This document shows positions 8,399 to 17,046 of a DNA stretch of 64,000 nt, in pieces (position 1 is the first letter of the stretch; each line of letters starts with the position of its first letter). The DNA is from Streptomyces cacaoi (lineage in GTDB: Bacteria; Actinomycetota; Actinomycetes; Streptomycetales; Streptomycetaceae), in NCBI RefSeq assembly GCF_006539165.1, contig NZ_BJMM01000002.1:496001-560000 (forward strand), in the 5' to 3' direction. The translations under genes and the position numbers were made by a program. The notes under the pieces were generated by a model that worked only from the letters and a program-made list of their open reading frames with translations, made no database searches and was not told the origin of the DNA.

Positions 8399-9357
8399 TT
8401 CAGGAACACCTCGGCACACCGCCCCGCGCCGTACCGGCGCCGGCCCCGCACCGCGCCGGCGCTCCCGCCGCTCGCCGCATCGACCACGCCCGCGCCGACT
8501 GCACGGCCGACAGCCGCGGCGGGCTCGCCTTCGCGGTGCGGCTCTTCGACGAGACCGCGGCGGACGTCCCGGCCCACGAGGCGCCGGAGTCCGCGGCCGT
8601 CCTTCTGCGCCTGCGACAGCAGCACGGCCCGGACGCCACCGTCCGGCTGCCGCTCGCCCGTGCGGAGGCGGGCGAGACGCTCCACGCGACGCTGGCCGGC
8701 ACCGCGCTGCTGCGCGAAGGGCGCTGGGACGCCCATCTCGACCTGGGCGACGAGGAGTTGCTGCGCCTGCTGCCCGGCATGAACGATCTGCGCTCCCTCG
8801 CCGCCGGTGCGACCTTCCCGGCACACGCCTGGCTCGGCGTGCGGATCCCCTACACCACCAAGCACGGCAATCTCTCCGTCCGCGCCTGGCTGCGCCGCCC
8901 GCACGCGGAGGCGGGCGCGCTGCACCTGGCGGACGGCGTCATGGAGCTGCACGGCACCTTCCACGGTGTGCGCCTCGACACCACCGCACACCTGGAGGCG
9001 CGCCCCCGCGACGCCGCGGCCGCACCCGTGCGCGTCCCCGTGCGCCCGGACACCGAGGAACACCCCGGACAGGCGACCGCACCCGACGACGGCCCCGAAG
9101 GACGGCACCCGGTACGCGGCTTCACCACCGAACTGCCCCTGGACGCCCTGCTGTCCTTCGGCGGCGTATGGGACCTGTGGCTGCGCCCCGCCGAGAACGA
9201 GGAGCCGGTACGCGTCGCCCGCATACTCGACGACGTCCTGAACAAGAAGCGGGTCTTCAGCTACCCGGCCCAGCAGGTGACGGACGGCGACGGCACCGCC
9301 CACCCGGTGCGGCCGTACTACACGGTCAACAACAATCTGTCGGTGGAGGTGGGGTAG
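8395..9357 (+). CDS. Unrecognised 320-aa protein coupled to GT4
   Basis: A soluble protein with no signal peptide or membrane helix. It begins with a Pro/Ala-rich tail, then alternates short beta-type strands in two similar halves; related phrases such as YTTKHGNLSVRAW (near residue 155) and YYTVNNNLSVEVG (C-terminus) suggest an internal duplication of a beta-sandwich. The start at ATG 8395 overlaps the GT4 stop and has GAAGGAG upstream. The pairing with GT4 points to a carbohydrate- or wall-polymer role, but I recognise no catalytic motif. Confidence 0.75.
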   Translation: MIQEHLGTPPRAVPAPAPHRAGAPAARRIDHARADCTADSRGGLAFAVRLFDETAADVPAHEAPESAAVLLRLRQQHGPDATVRLPLARAEAGETLHATLAGTALLREGRWDAHLDLGDEELLRLLPGMNDLRSLAAGATFPAHAWLGVRIPYTTKHGNLSVRAWLRRPHAEAGALHLADGVMELHGTFHGVRLDTTAHLEARPRDAAAAPVRVPVRPDTEEHPGQATAPDDGPEGRHPVRGFTTELPLDALLSFGGVWDLWLRPAENEEPVRVARILDDVLNKKRVFSYPAQQVTDGDGTAHPVRPYYTVNNNLSVEVG

Positions 9358-9441
9358 CGGGGCACGCCCGTCCGGCCGCAAGGCTCCGTATCGTCAGCGG
9401 ATGCCGGCCTCCGCAGGAGGCGCACCGCAGGGGAGCGAGCC

Positions 9442-10704
9442 ATGAGCAGAGCACCGGACGCCGCCGGGGCACCGGACGGGCTGCGCCGCCGGCTGGGCCC
9501 GGCGGACGCCGTCGTGATCGGGCTGGGATCGATGATCGGCGCGGGGGTCTTCGCCGCGTTCGGTCCGGCCGCCGAAGCGGCAGGTTCGGGCCTGCTGCTC
9601 GGTCTTGCGGTGGCCGCCGTCGTCGCCTACTGCAACGCCACCTCGTCCGCGCGCCTCGCTGCCCGCCACCCCACCTCGGGCGGCACGTACATCTACGGCC
9701 GGGAACGCCTGGGCGATTTCTGGGGCTATCTGGCGGGCTGGAGCTTCGTCGTCGGCAAGACGGCGTCCTGCGCGGCGATGGCGCTGACGGTCGGCTCCTA
9801 CGTGTGGCCCGCCCACGCCCACGCCGTGGCCGTCGCCGCTGTGGTGGTGCTGACCGCGGTGAACTACGCCGGGGTGCACAGATCCGCCCGGCTCGCACGG
9901 GCCGTCGTGGCCGTCGTGCTGGCGGTGCTCGCCGCCACGGTGGCCGCCGCCCTCACCTCGTCCGCCGCGGACGCGGTACGGCTGAAGCCCGGCGACGGCC
10001 TCACCCTCGGGGGCGTGCTCCAGGCGGCGGGCCTGCTCTTCTTCGCCTTCGCCGGGTATGCCCGCCTCGCCACCCTGGGCGAGGAGGTCCGCGATCCGCG
10101 GCGCACCATTCCCCGGGCCGTCCCCCTCGCGCTCGGCCTCGTCCTCCTCGTCTACACCGCCGTCGCCGTCGCGGCGCTCGCGGTGCTCGGCCCGGACGGT
10201 CTCGCCGGTGCGGGCGCACCCCTGTCGGAGGCCGTCCGGGCCGCGGGCGCCGGCGCGCTCGCGCCCGTCGTGCGCGTGGGCGCGGCCGTCGCCGCCCTCG
10301 GTTCGCTGCTCGCGCTGATCCTCGGCGTCTCCCGCACCACCCTGGCCATGGCCCGCGACCGGCATCTGCCGCACGCGCTGGCCGCCGTGCACCCGAGGTT
10401 CGGGGTGCCGCACCGGGCCGAGCTGGTCGTCGGCGCCGTGGTGGCGGCCCTCGCCGCCGGTGCGGACGTACGCGGCGCGATCGGCTTCTCCTCCTTCGGC
10501 GTGCTGGTCTACTACGCCGTCGCCAACGCCGCCGCTCTCACGCTCACGCCCCAGGAGGGCCAACCGGTGCGGGCCGTTCCCCTCCTGGGGCTGGCCGGCT
10601 GCCTCGTGCTGGCCTGCGCCCTGCCCGCGTCGTCGGTCGTGACGGGAGCCGCGGTCCTGGCGCTCGGGGCCGTCGCCTACGCGGTCCGCCGGGCGGTCGC
10701 CTGA
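9442..10704 (+). CDS. APC-superfamily amino acid permease
   Basis: A 420-residue membrane protein with ~12 hydrophobic helices. The first helix has the unwound APC motif GLGSMIGAGVFAAF (near residue 30), and the TSGGTYIYGRERLGDFWGYLAGW segment follows, both typical of cationic or neutral amino-acid/amine transporters. It should catalyse proton-coupled uptake or exchange at the cell membrane. ATG 9442 is preceded by GGGGAG. It stands alone between the GT4 unit and a convergent MFS gene; an inverted repeat at 10736-10762 separates them. Confidence 0.9.
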   Translation: MSRAPDAAGAPDGLRRRLGPADAVVIGLGSMIGAGVFAAFGPAAEAAGSGLLLGLAVAAVVAYCNATSSARLAARHPTSGGTYIYGRERLGDFWGYLAGWSFVVGKTASCAAMALTVGSYVWPAHAHAVAVAAVVVLTAVNYAGVHRSARLARAVVAVVLAVLAATVAAALTSSAADAVRLKPGDGLTLGGVLQAAGLLFFAFAGYARLATLGEEVRDPRRTIPRAVPLALGLVLLVYTAVAVAALAVLGPDGLAGAGAPLSEAVRAAGAGALAPVVRVGAAVAALGSLLALILGVSRTTLAMARDRHLPHALAAVHPRFGVPHRAELVVGAVVAALAAGADVRGAIGFSSFGVLVYYAVANAAALTLTPQEGQPVRAVPLLGLAGCLVLACALPASSVVTGAAVLALGAVAYAVRRAVA

Positions 10705-10735
10705 CGGAACGTCCCCCGGTGGCCTTCCGCCGGGC

Positions 10736-10762
10736 GGCGCCGGTTCTCCGTCAGCCGGCGCC
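10736..10762. terminator. Bidirectional stem between APC and MFS genes
   Basis: GGCGCCGG (10736-10743) and CCGGCGCC (10755-10762) form an 8-bp perfect stem with an 11-nt loop between the two convergent genes. The MFS stop codon lies in the loop. There is no T-tract, as is common for Streptomyces terminators. Confidence 0.5.
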
Positions 10763-12232
10763 GGTCGGCTCCGCACCGGCCCGCTCGCCGGTCGCCCCCG
10801 GTGCCGCCGAGGAGACCGGCCGCGTCGGGCTCACGCTCGCCGGGAGGGACGGACTCACGCTCGCCGGGAGGGAGATGTGCACCGGCTCCGGGCCCGGCCC
10901 GGCAACGGTCGACGGGATCACCACAGGCGGCTGCTGCTGGGCGGGCGACGGGCGGGTGGTGAGGGTGCAGGTGGTCAGGAGGGCGATCAGGCCGAGGGCG
11001 GCGCCTGCCCAGCTGAGCCGGGTGACGGCCGTGGTGAGCGGTGTCCAGGCGGTCATGACGCCGACGGCGACGGCCGGTGTCCCTGAGCCCAGGTAGAACA
11101 GGAGGTAGAGCGCCGAGCCGATGCCGGCGTGGTGCCCGGGCGGGGTGTGCGCGTCCACGGCGCGGGCGGCGCCGCTGAAGGCGAGCCCGTGTCCCGCGCC
11201 GGCGAGCAGGGCCGAGCCGAGGGTGGCGGGCAGCGAGGCGGCGCCGGTGGCGGCGAGCAGCAGCAGGCTCGCGACGAGCGCGCCGAGGCCGAGCCGTTGG
11301 GCGGTGTGCGCGGCGCGGCGGGCGCCGCCCAGTTGGGACAGCAGCGAGCAGACCAGGACCGTTCCCAGCACTCCGCCCGACAGGGCCGGGGAGTCGCCGT
11401 GCGGGGTCTTCGCGAGAAGGGCGGGCACCAGGGCGAGGTAGACGCCGACGACGGCCCAGGCGAGGAAGCCGGACAGTCCCGCGACGGCGAACAACGGCCG
11501 GAGCGCGGCGGGGATGTGCGGCCTGGCCGGGCGCCACCGGCGCAGGGCCGGGCGTGCGGCGACCGGGCCGGGGACGGTCCGGTGCAGTCGCCACCACACC
11601 CAGACCAGCAGGGCCAGGTGCAGCAGGTAGGGGGTGACCAGCGGGGCCGGCGCGTACTGCGCGAGCACCCCGGAGCCGGCCGGTCCCGCTGCGGTACCGG
11701 CGGCGAAGACCAGGCTGGCGAACAGCGGGCCGCCGACGCGGGCCGAGGCGCTGCGGTGCCGGTTGATGAGCGCCTGCGCCGCGCCGGTGGCCGCGCCCAG
11801 GGCCAGCGCCTGGCCGACGCGTCCGGCGAAGAGCCAGGCCGGGCTGTCGGCGAGGACGAAACAGGCGGAGCCGGCGGCGGCCAGCAGCACGCTCAGCCGC
11901 AGCAGGGGCCGGGAGCCCAACAGGTCGGCCGCGGGGCCGCACAGCAGCAGCGCCGGGCCGCTCACCAGCGCGAAGGTGGCGAACAGCAGGGTCATGGTCA
12001 GGTCGTCGTAGCGGAAGAGGTGCTGGTAGTCCGGGTAGAGCGGACTGGGCAGATAGGCGCCGGCGGTCAGCACCACCACCAGCAGTCCCGCGGTCCGTAC
12101 CGTCCTGCGGTCGGCGCGGCCCTCCGGCCGCTGGACGGTACGGCCACGCCACCGGGGCCGGGGGCCCGTGGGGCAGATGAGGGTGGGCTCCGTGTACGCG
12201 CTTCGCCCCGAAGAAACACGCTGATCAGTCAC
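10751..12232 (-). CDS. MFS transporter
   Basis: A ~493-residue protein with about 12 membrane helices and the MFS layout; the loop after helix 2 reads GPAADLLGSRPLLRLS, a form of the family's motif A. It most likely exports a small molecule. The C-terminal ~75 residues are hydrophilic with SLPASVSP repeats. The start is uncertain: GTG 12232 is chosen, but a TTG at 12256 is in frame and neither has a clear ribosome site. A LysR regulator starts divergently 70 nt away, so the pump is probably its target. Confidence 0.85.
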   Translation of the reverse strand: MTDQRVSSGRSAYTEPTLICPTGPRPRWRGRTVQRPEGRADRRTVRTAGLLVVVLTAGAYLPSPLYPDYQHLFRYDDLTMTLLFATFALVSGPALLLCGPAADLLGSRPLLRLSVLLAAAGSACFVLADSPAWLFAGRVGQALALGAATGAAQALINRHRSASARVGGPLFASLVFAAGTAAGPAGSGVLAQYAPAPLVTPYLLHLALLVWVWWRLHRTVPGPVAARPALRRWRPARPHIPAALRPLFAVAGLSGFLAWAVVGVYLALVPALLAKTPHGDSPALSGGVLGTVLVCSLLSQLGGARRAAHTAQRLGLGALVASLLLLAATGAASLPATLGSALLAGAGHGLAFSGAARAVDAHTPPGHHAGIGSALYLLFYLGSGTPAVAVGVMTAWTPLTTAVTRLSWAGAALGLIALLTTCTLTTRPSPAQQQPPVVIPSTVAGPGPEPVHISLPASVSPSLPASVSPTRPVSSAAPGATGERAGAEPTGAG

Positions 12233-12287
12233 GTCAGCCAGTGTGCAGCCGAACAAACGCGAGGGGAATCAAACGCTTCTGGATCTG

Positions 12288-12310
12288 ATCATGCAAACTC
12301 TTTGCATGAT
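12288..12310. promoter_or_regulatory. Perfect palindrome over the LysR start codon
   Basis: ATCATGCAAA (12288-12297) and TTTGCATGAT (12301-12310) are perfect 10-bp arms around CTC. The repeat includes the likely ATG of the LysR gene (12306) and lies in the divergent MFS-LysR region. LysR proteins commonly bind dyads of this size and repress their own gene, so this is a strong candidate self-operator. Confidence 0.7.
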
Positions 12311-13220
12311 TGACTCCCGGCTCCGGATCCTCCAGGTGGTCGCCGAGCACGGCACCGTGACCGCCGCTGCCCAGGCGCTGAACTACACGCCGTCCGCCGT
12401 CTCCTACCAGCTGAAACAGCTCGCCGCCGAGGTGGACGCCAAGCTGCTGGTGCCCAGCGGCCGGGGCATCCGGCTCACGCACGCGGCCCGGGTGCTGCTG
12501 CGGCACACGGAGCGTCTCCAGGAGCAGTGGGAGCGCGCCCGCGCCGAGGTGGCAGCCGCCGACACCGAACCCACGGGACAGATCACCCTGTGCGGCTTCT
12601 CGACCGCCGCCAGCCGGCTGCTGCCGCCCGCCGCCGCCGGGCTGCGCGACGCCTACCCCCAGCTGACGGTGCGCATCATCGAGGCCGAACCCGACCGCTG
12701 CTTCGACCTGCTGCTCTCCCAGGAGGCCGATCTCGCGCTGCTGGTCGTCACGGCGGACTCGCCGCCCATGACGGACCGCAGGTTCGACCAACGGCCGCTG
12801 CTGGACGACCCGTTGGACCTCGTCGTCCCCCAGGGGCATCCGCTGACCGGGCGCCGGCGGGTCACCCTCGCCGACGCCGCGGCGGAGCCGTGGATCGTGG
12901 GCGCCCCGGGCACGACCTACCACCAGCTGGTGCTCGCGGCCTGTATGAGCGCCGGGTTCACCCCCGACATCGCGCACTACGCGGACGAGTGGGACACCGG
13001 GACCGCGCTGGTCGCCCACGGGTTCGGCGTGATCCTCGTGCCCCGGCTGGCCCGGCTGCGCGACGACTCGCCCGTGGCCCGTATCCCGCTGCACGGCGAA
13101 CCGGCTCCGGCGCGCCGCATCATGTCCGTCACCCGGCTCGGCGCCCGCGAGATCCCCACCCTGACCCACGCCGTCGACACCATCACCGAGACCGCCGCCC
13201 GGCTCCTGCCCGGGCCCTGA
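12306..13220 (+). CDS. LysR-family transcriptional regulator
   Basis: A 304-residue protein with a LysR winged HTH at its N-terminus (SRLRILQVVAEHGTVTAAAQAL, then YTPSAVSYQLKQLAAEV) and a two-lobe periplasmic-binding-protein-like effector domain (TGQITLCGFSTAASRLLP onward). I chose ATG 12306 because it puts the HTH at the usual position; ATG 12291 or the frame start at 12243 are possible. The palindrome at 12288-12310 overlaps the start, implying autoregulation, and the divergent MFS gene is the likely regulated partner. Confidence 0.9.
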   Translation: MIDSRLRILQVVAEHGTVTAAAQALNYTPSAVSYQLKQLAAEVDAKLLVPSGRGIRLTHAARVLLRHTERLQEQWERARAEVAAADTEPTGQITLCGFSTAASRLLPPAAAGLRDAYPQLTVRIIEAEPDRCFDLLLSQEADLALLVVTADSPPMTDRRFDQRPLLDDPLDLVVPQGHPLTGRRRVTLADAAAEPWIVGAPGTTYHQLVLAACMSAGFTPDIAHYADEWDTGTALVAHGFGVILVPRLARLRDDSPVARIPLHGEPAPARRIMSVTRLGAREIPTLTHAVDTITETAARLLPGP

Positions 13221-13279
13221 CCCGGTGGCCGCGGCGCGGCGGCACCGTGAGCGCCGGTCGCCGTCGCCCCACGGCCGGG

Positions 13280-13308
13280 GCGCGTGGCCGGAAGGCCCGG
13301 CCACGCGC
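13280..13308. terminator. Bidirectional terminator hairpin
   Basis: GCGCGTGGCCG (13280-13290) pairs perfectly with CGGCCACGCGC (13298-13308) around GAAGGCC. It lies between the convergent LysR gene and the 13325-15474 operon. Confidence 0.75.
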
Positions 13309-13324
13309 GGTGTGGTGCGGTCGG

Positions 13325-14206
13325 TCAGTAGCCCGGCGGGACCCGCGAGGGGCGCTGCGGCCTGCGGGTGAGGGCGCGGCCGCCGAAGGCGGCGAGGACG
13401 GCGAGCACGCCTCCGGCGGCGGTCCAGATCCAGCGGTCGGACCACCACCCCGAGGACCAGCCGTCCTCCGGCTCGACGGAGGACGCCGTCTGCCGGGTGG
13501 TGCTCGGGCCGGGGCTCGCGTCGTCCCCGCCCTCCTCCTCGGCGGCCTTGTCGTCCTCGGCGTCCTCGGCGTCCTTGGCGGAGGCGCCGGGGACCAGCGG
13601 GGTGGACAGGGTGCCGTCGACCGCCTCGGCGCCGCCGGCGTCCTTCAGGTCCGCCTCGACCCGGGCCCGGACCGGCAGCCCGAGGTCCTTCTCCGGGGCG
13701 TCGGTGACGGTCAGCCGCAGGTAGTAGCTGCCCGGCAGCGGATGGTCGGACCACGGGTCGGCCAGCGAACGGACCGGCCGCAGCGTGCAGGAGAGCGCGA
13801 CCGACCCGGTGTCCTGGCCGGCGGCCCTGCTCTGCATGCCGTACATGCAGGGCTGGCGGCGGCGCAGACCGTCGTAGACGTCGATGCGCCAGGTCGAGTC
13901 GCCGTGCCGGGCGGTCGCCTGGGGCAGGGTGACCTCGGCCTTGAAGGTGGGCCGCTGTCCGGCGTCGACGGGGAACGCCCAGTACAGATAGTCGCCGCTG
14001 GACGCCTCGGCCGTGGCCGCGCTGCCCGGCGGGACGGCGGTGGCGTCACGGAAACCGGTGCCCGCCTGGGTCGGCCCGGACGTGCTCTCCCCGGCGTCGG
14101 GCGAGGGGCTTTCCGCCGCCGCGGTGCCGGCTCCGGCGAAGCCGGTGAGCCCGGCGAGGACGGTCGTGCAGATCAGCGCGGTGAACGCCGTGCGGAGGCT
14201 GCGCAT
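13325..14206 (-). CDS. Secreted, membrane-anchored protein partner of VWA protein
   Basis: A 293-residue protein: signal peptide (basic MRSLR, hydrophobic core, cleavage near GTAAA), then a beta-rich extracellular domain of ~170 residues with a possible disulfide pair (Cys in PCMYGM and SCTLRP), an acidic linker (DAEDAEDDKAAEEEGGDD, near residues 215-235), a C-terminal membrane helix (IWTAAGGVLAVLAAFG) and a basic tail. The start ATG overlaps the VWA gene's stop (ATGA), so the products are probably made together and sit on the outer membrane face. The acidic linker may bind metal or keep the domain extended. Function unknown. Confidence 0.8.
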   Translation of the reverse strand: MRSLRTAFTALICTTVLAGLTGFAGAGTAAAESPSPDAGESTSGPTQAGTGFRDATAVPPGSAATAEASSGDYLYWAFPVDAGQRPTFKAEVTLPQATARHGDSTWRIDVYDGLRRRQPCMYGMQSRAAGQDTGSVALSCTLRPVRSLADPWSDHPLPGSYYLRLTVTDAPEKDLGLPVRARVEADLKDAGGAEAVDGTLSTPLVPGASAKDAEDAEDDKAAEEEGGDDASPGPSTTRQTASSVEPEDGWSSGWWSDRWIWTAAGGVLAVLAAFGGRALTRRPQRPSRVPPGY

Positions 14207-15474
14207 CAGTAGCTCCTCCCGGTGACGTCACGCAGGCGCGAGAGCCAGCCCCACAGCAGGCCGACCACCAGGCCGGTGAGCGCGAGGGCGCCCAGCAGCC
14301 ACCAGCCGCGGCCCAGGCCGAAGGAGGCGACGTCGGACGCGTCGTCCGGGCCGTCCACCAGATCGACGGTCAGCTCGACGGGCAGGCCGGGCTCGGTCTT
14401 GACCGAGGCGGGCGCGGAGAAGGAGTTGCTGACCTGGAGGCAGACGGTCTCCTTCGCGTCCTTGTCGTCGTCGTCGGCGGGCGCCTTCGGATAGCGCAGG
14501 CCCGTCGAGATCACATCGGTGCGGCCGTCGCCCGCCTCGGAGCCGCGGACCACCTCCCGGCCGTGGACGGTGACCGCGCGCAGCAGCACCCCGTAGTCGT
14601 TGTGCACGGCCCGGTCGGCGCCGATGCTCACCGAGGCGCGCAGCTCCTGGCCGGGGGAGACGTCCACCCGGTAGAAGCGGTGCTGCCCGAACTTCTCCCG
14701 GTCGCTGTAGAGGCCGGGGCGCAGCCGCGGGGCCTGCGCGCACTCCTGGGCGCCCTCGGTCGCCACGGGCACGGCGACCGGATCGGCCGTACGGTCCACC
14801 AACTGGTTGACACGGCCGGACAGTTCGTCGGTCTTGCGGACCGAGGTGTAGGTGCCTCCGGTGGCCTCCGCGATGCACTTGAGCTGCTTGCGGGTCTTGG
14901 TGTCGGGGACGAGGCCGAGCGTGTCGACGGTCAGCCCGATCCCCTTGGCGGCTATCTCGCGCGCCACCTCGCACGGGTCGAGCGGCGCGCAGGTGTCCTC
15001 TCCGTCGGTGATGAGGACGATACGGCGGGAGCCCTCGCCGCCCTTCAGATCGTCGGCGGCGGCCAGGAGCGCCGGGCCGATCGGCGTCCAGCCGGTGGGG
15101 GAGAGCGTCGCCACGGCGGTCTTCGCCTCGGTGCGGTCCAGCCGGCCGAGGGGGTAGATCTGCCGGGTGTCCTTGCAGCCGACCTTCCGGTTCTCGCCGG
15201 GGTAGTGGGCGCCCAGGGTGCGGATGCCGAGCTGCACCTCGTCCGGCACCGCGTCGATGACTTCGTTGAACGCCTGCTTGGCCGCCGCCATACGGGACTT
15301 GCCGTCGATGTCGCGTGCCCGCATCGAACCGCTGACGTCCAAGGTCAGCTCCACCTTGGGGGCGTCCTCGCCGGACGCGGGCTCGGCCGCTGCCGTACCG
15401 GCCGGCAACAGCCCGAGGGTCAAGGCGGCGAGCAGGGTGCAGGCCCCGGCCGCCAGCCGTCTTCTGATGATCAT
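14206..15474 (-). CDS. Secreted von Willebrand factor A domain protein
   Basis: A 422-residue protein: signal peptide ending near AGTAAAEP (residue ~30), a VWA domain (residues ~40-235) with an intact MIDAS DVSGSM and a later TDGEDTCAP, a beta-rich domain, and a C-terminal membrane helix (LLGALALTGLVVGLLWGW) with a basic tail. VWA domains bind protein or ligand through a metal ion, so this is probably a surface adhesion or assembly factor. ATG 15474 gives a canonical signal peptide; the longer frame does not. The downstream gene is translationally coupled and has the same secreted-plus-anchor plan. Confidence 0.87.
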   Translation of the reverse strand: MIIRRRLAAGACTLLAALTLGLLPAGTAAAEPASGEDAPKVELTLDVSGSMRARDIDGKSRMAAAKQAFNEVIDAVPDEVQLGIRTLGAHYPGENRKVGCKDTRQIYPLGRLDRTEAKTAVATLSPTGWTPIGPALLAAADDLKGGEGSRRIVLITDGEDTCAPLDPCEVAREIAAKGIGLTVDTLGLVPDTKTRKQLKCIAEATGGTYTSVRKTDELSGRVNQLVDRTADPVAVPVATEGAQECAQAPRLRPGLYSDREKFGQHRFYRVDVSPGQELRASVSIGADRAVHNDYGVLLRAVTVHGREVVRGSEAGDGRTDVISTGLRYPKAPADDDDKDAKETVCLQVSNSFSAPASVKTEPGLPVELTVDLVDGPDDASDVASFGLGRGWWLLGALALTGLVVGLLWGWLSRLRDVTGRSY

Positions 15475-15535
15475 CGCCAGATGGTATGGAGAATTCGGCG
15501 CTGATCCAAAACGGCCGCGACCAGGCACTGTTGGG

Positions 15536-15570
15536 CCCGGCCCGCACCGGGCGCGCCGGTGCGGGCCGGG
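15536..15570. terminator. Strong terminator of the PKS-monooxygenase operon
   Basis: CCCGGCCCGCACCG (15536-15549) pairs perfectly with CGGTGCGGGCCGGG (15557-15570), 14 bp with a 7-nt loop. It lies 3 nt beyond the monooxygenase stop codon and insulates the PKS operon from the VWA operon downstream on the same strand. Confidence 0.8.
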
Positions 15571-15573
15571 TCT

Positions 15574-17046
15574 TCAGCGCGTGCCGAGGAACGCGAAGTC
15601 CTTCCGCCGCACGGTGCGCAGTTGCCGGCGGTACCGGGTGGTGGAGTCCGGCCACAGCACCGTCCCGGCCGCCGACTCCGACTGGTACCAGCTGCGGCAG
15701 CCGCCCACGGCCCACACGGTGCGGCCGTACTGCCGCCGTACCCCCTCCAGGAAGCGCCGTTCGGCCTCCGGGCGCACCACGAGAGCCCGCGCACGCGACG
15801 AGCGCAGCGCCCGGACGGCCCGCACCACGTACCGGGCCTGGGCCTCGATGCTGGTCACCACGCCGGTGTAGGGGACGAACCCGTTGGGCCCCAGGAGGAG
15901 GAACATGTTGGGGAACCCGGAGACGGCGACGCCGTTGTAGGCGTACATGCCGGTGCTCCAGGTGTCGTGCAGCAGCCGCCCACCGGTGCCCTCGACGCGT
16001 ATCCGGTCGAAGGAGCCGGCGAGGTCGAAGCCCGTCGCGTAGACGAGTGCGTCGGCCCTGTGCTCGGTGCCGGCCTCGTCGACGACGCCCCCGGGACGCA
16101 GCGCGGCGGGGCCGCCGGAGACCACCCGCACATGGGGGCTGTTGAGCGCCGGGTAGTAGTCGTCCGAGAGCAGCACCCGTTTGCAGCCGAGCCGGTAGTG
16201 CGGGGTGAGCGTCTCGCGCAGCCCGGGGTCGTCGATGTGCCGGTCGATCAGGCCGCGGATCAGATCCTCCGCCACCCGCAGCGCGTCCGGCCGGTGGTGG
16301 AAGCCGATACCGCGCATCTCCCGGCGCACATGGATCCGCAGCCGGTACAGGTCCTGCGCCCACGGCAGCAGCCGGAACAGCCGCTTGCGCCAGGCCGGAT
16401 GGGACACGTCGGGTTTCGGCAGCACCCACGCCGGTGTGCGCTGGAACACCGTCACCCCGGCGGCCCGCCGGGCCAGTTCGGGAATGATCTGGACGCCGGA
16501 AGCGCCCACCCCCACGACGGCCACGTGCTTGCCCGCCAGGTCGGCGTCGTGGTTCCAGCGGGACGAGTGCCACACCGGCCCGCGGAAGGCTTCCGAGCCC
16601 GGCGGCGTGGGCGTCCGCGGCGTGTGCAGGCCGCCCACGCCCAGGACCAGGAAGCGGCTGACATAGGTGGCGCCCTGCGCGGTGGTGACCGTCCAGGTGC
16701 CGGCCGCCTCGTCCCAGCGGGCCCCGCGCACATCGGTGCCGAAGCGGAAGTGCGGCAGCACCCCGCGCCGCGCGGCGACCCGGTGCAGATAGGCGAGGAT
16801 CTCCGGCTGCCGCGCGAAGGTGGAGCTCCAGCCGGGATTGCGCGCGAACGAGTAGGCGTACAGATGGGACTCGACGTCGCACGAGGCGCCCGGATAGGTG
16901 TTGTCACGCCAGGTGCCGCCCAGGTCGTCCGCCTTCTCCAGGACGACGAAGTCCAGCCCGGCCCGGCGCAGTTCCACGGCCTGGCACAGGCCCGACATAC
17001 CGGCCCCGACGACGACCACATCCGTGCGGACGGGGGAGGAGCTCAT
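15574..17046 (-). CDS. Baeyer-Villiger-type flavin monooxygenase
   Basis: A 490-residue FAD/NADPH enzyme. It has the N-terminal FAD motif VVVGAGMSGL, a second nucleotide motif VVGVGASGVQ (near residue 175) and, before it, the type I Baeyer-Villiger fingerprint FxGxxxHxxxW (FRGPVWHSSRW). It also has the family's DLGGTWRDNTYPGAS segment. It should insert oxygen next to a ketone or hydroxylate a substrate. ATG 17046 overlaps the PKS stop (ATGA), so it is translationally coupled to the PKS and very likely oxidises its product, for example ketone to ester. It is followed by a strong terminator. Confidence 0.9.
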   Translation of the reverse strand: MSSSPVRTDVVVVGAGMSGLCQAVELRRAGLDFVVLEKADDLGGTWRDNTYPGASCDVESHLYAYSFARNPGWSSTFARQPEILAYLHRVAARRGVLPHFRFGTDVRGARWDEAAGTWTVTTAQGATYVSRFLVLGVGGLHTPRTPTPPGSEAFRGPVWHSSRWNHDADLAGKHVAVVGVGASGVQIIPELARRAAGVTVFQRTPAWVLPKPDVSHPAWRKRLFRLLPWAQDLYRLRIHVRREMRGIGFHHRPDALRVAEDLIRGLIDRHIDDPGLRETLTPHYRLGCKRVLLSDDYYPALNSPHVRVVSGGPAALRPGGVVDEAGTEHRADALVYATGFDLAGSFDRIRVEGTGGRLLHDTWSTGMYAYNGVAVSGFPNMFLLLGPNGFVPYTGVVTSIEAQARYVVRAVRALRSSRARALVVRPEAERRFLEGVRRQYGRTVWAVGGCRSWYQSESAAGTVLWPDSTTRYRRQLRTVRRKDFAFLGTR

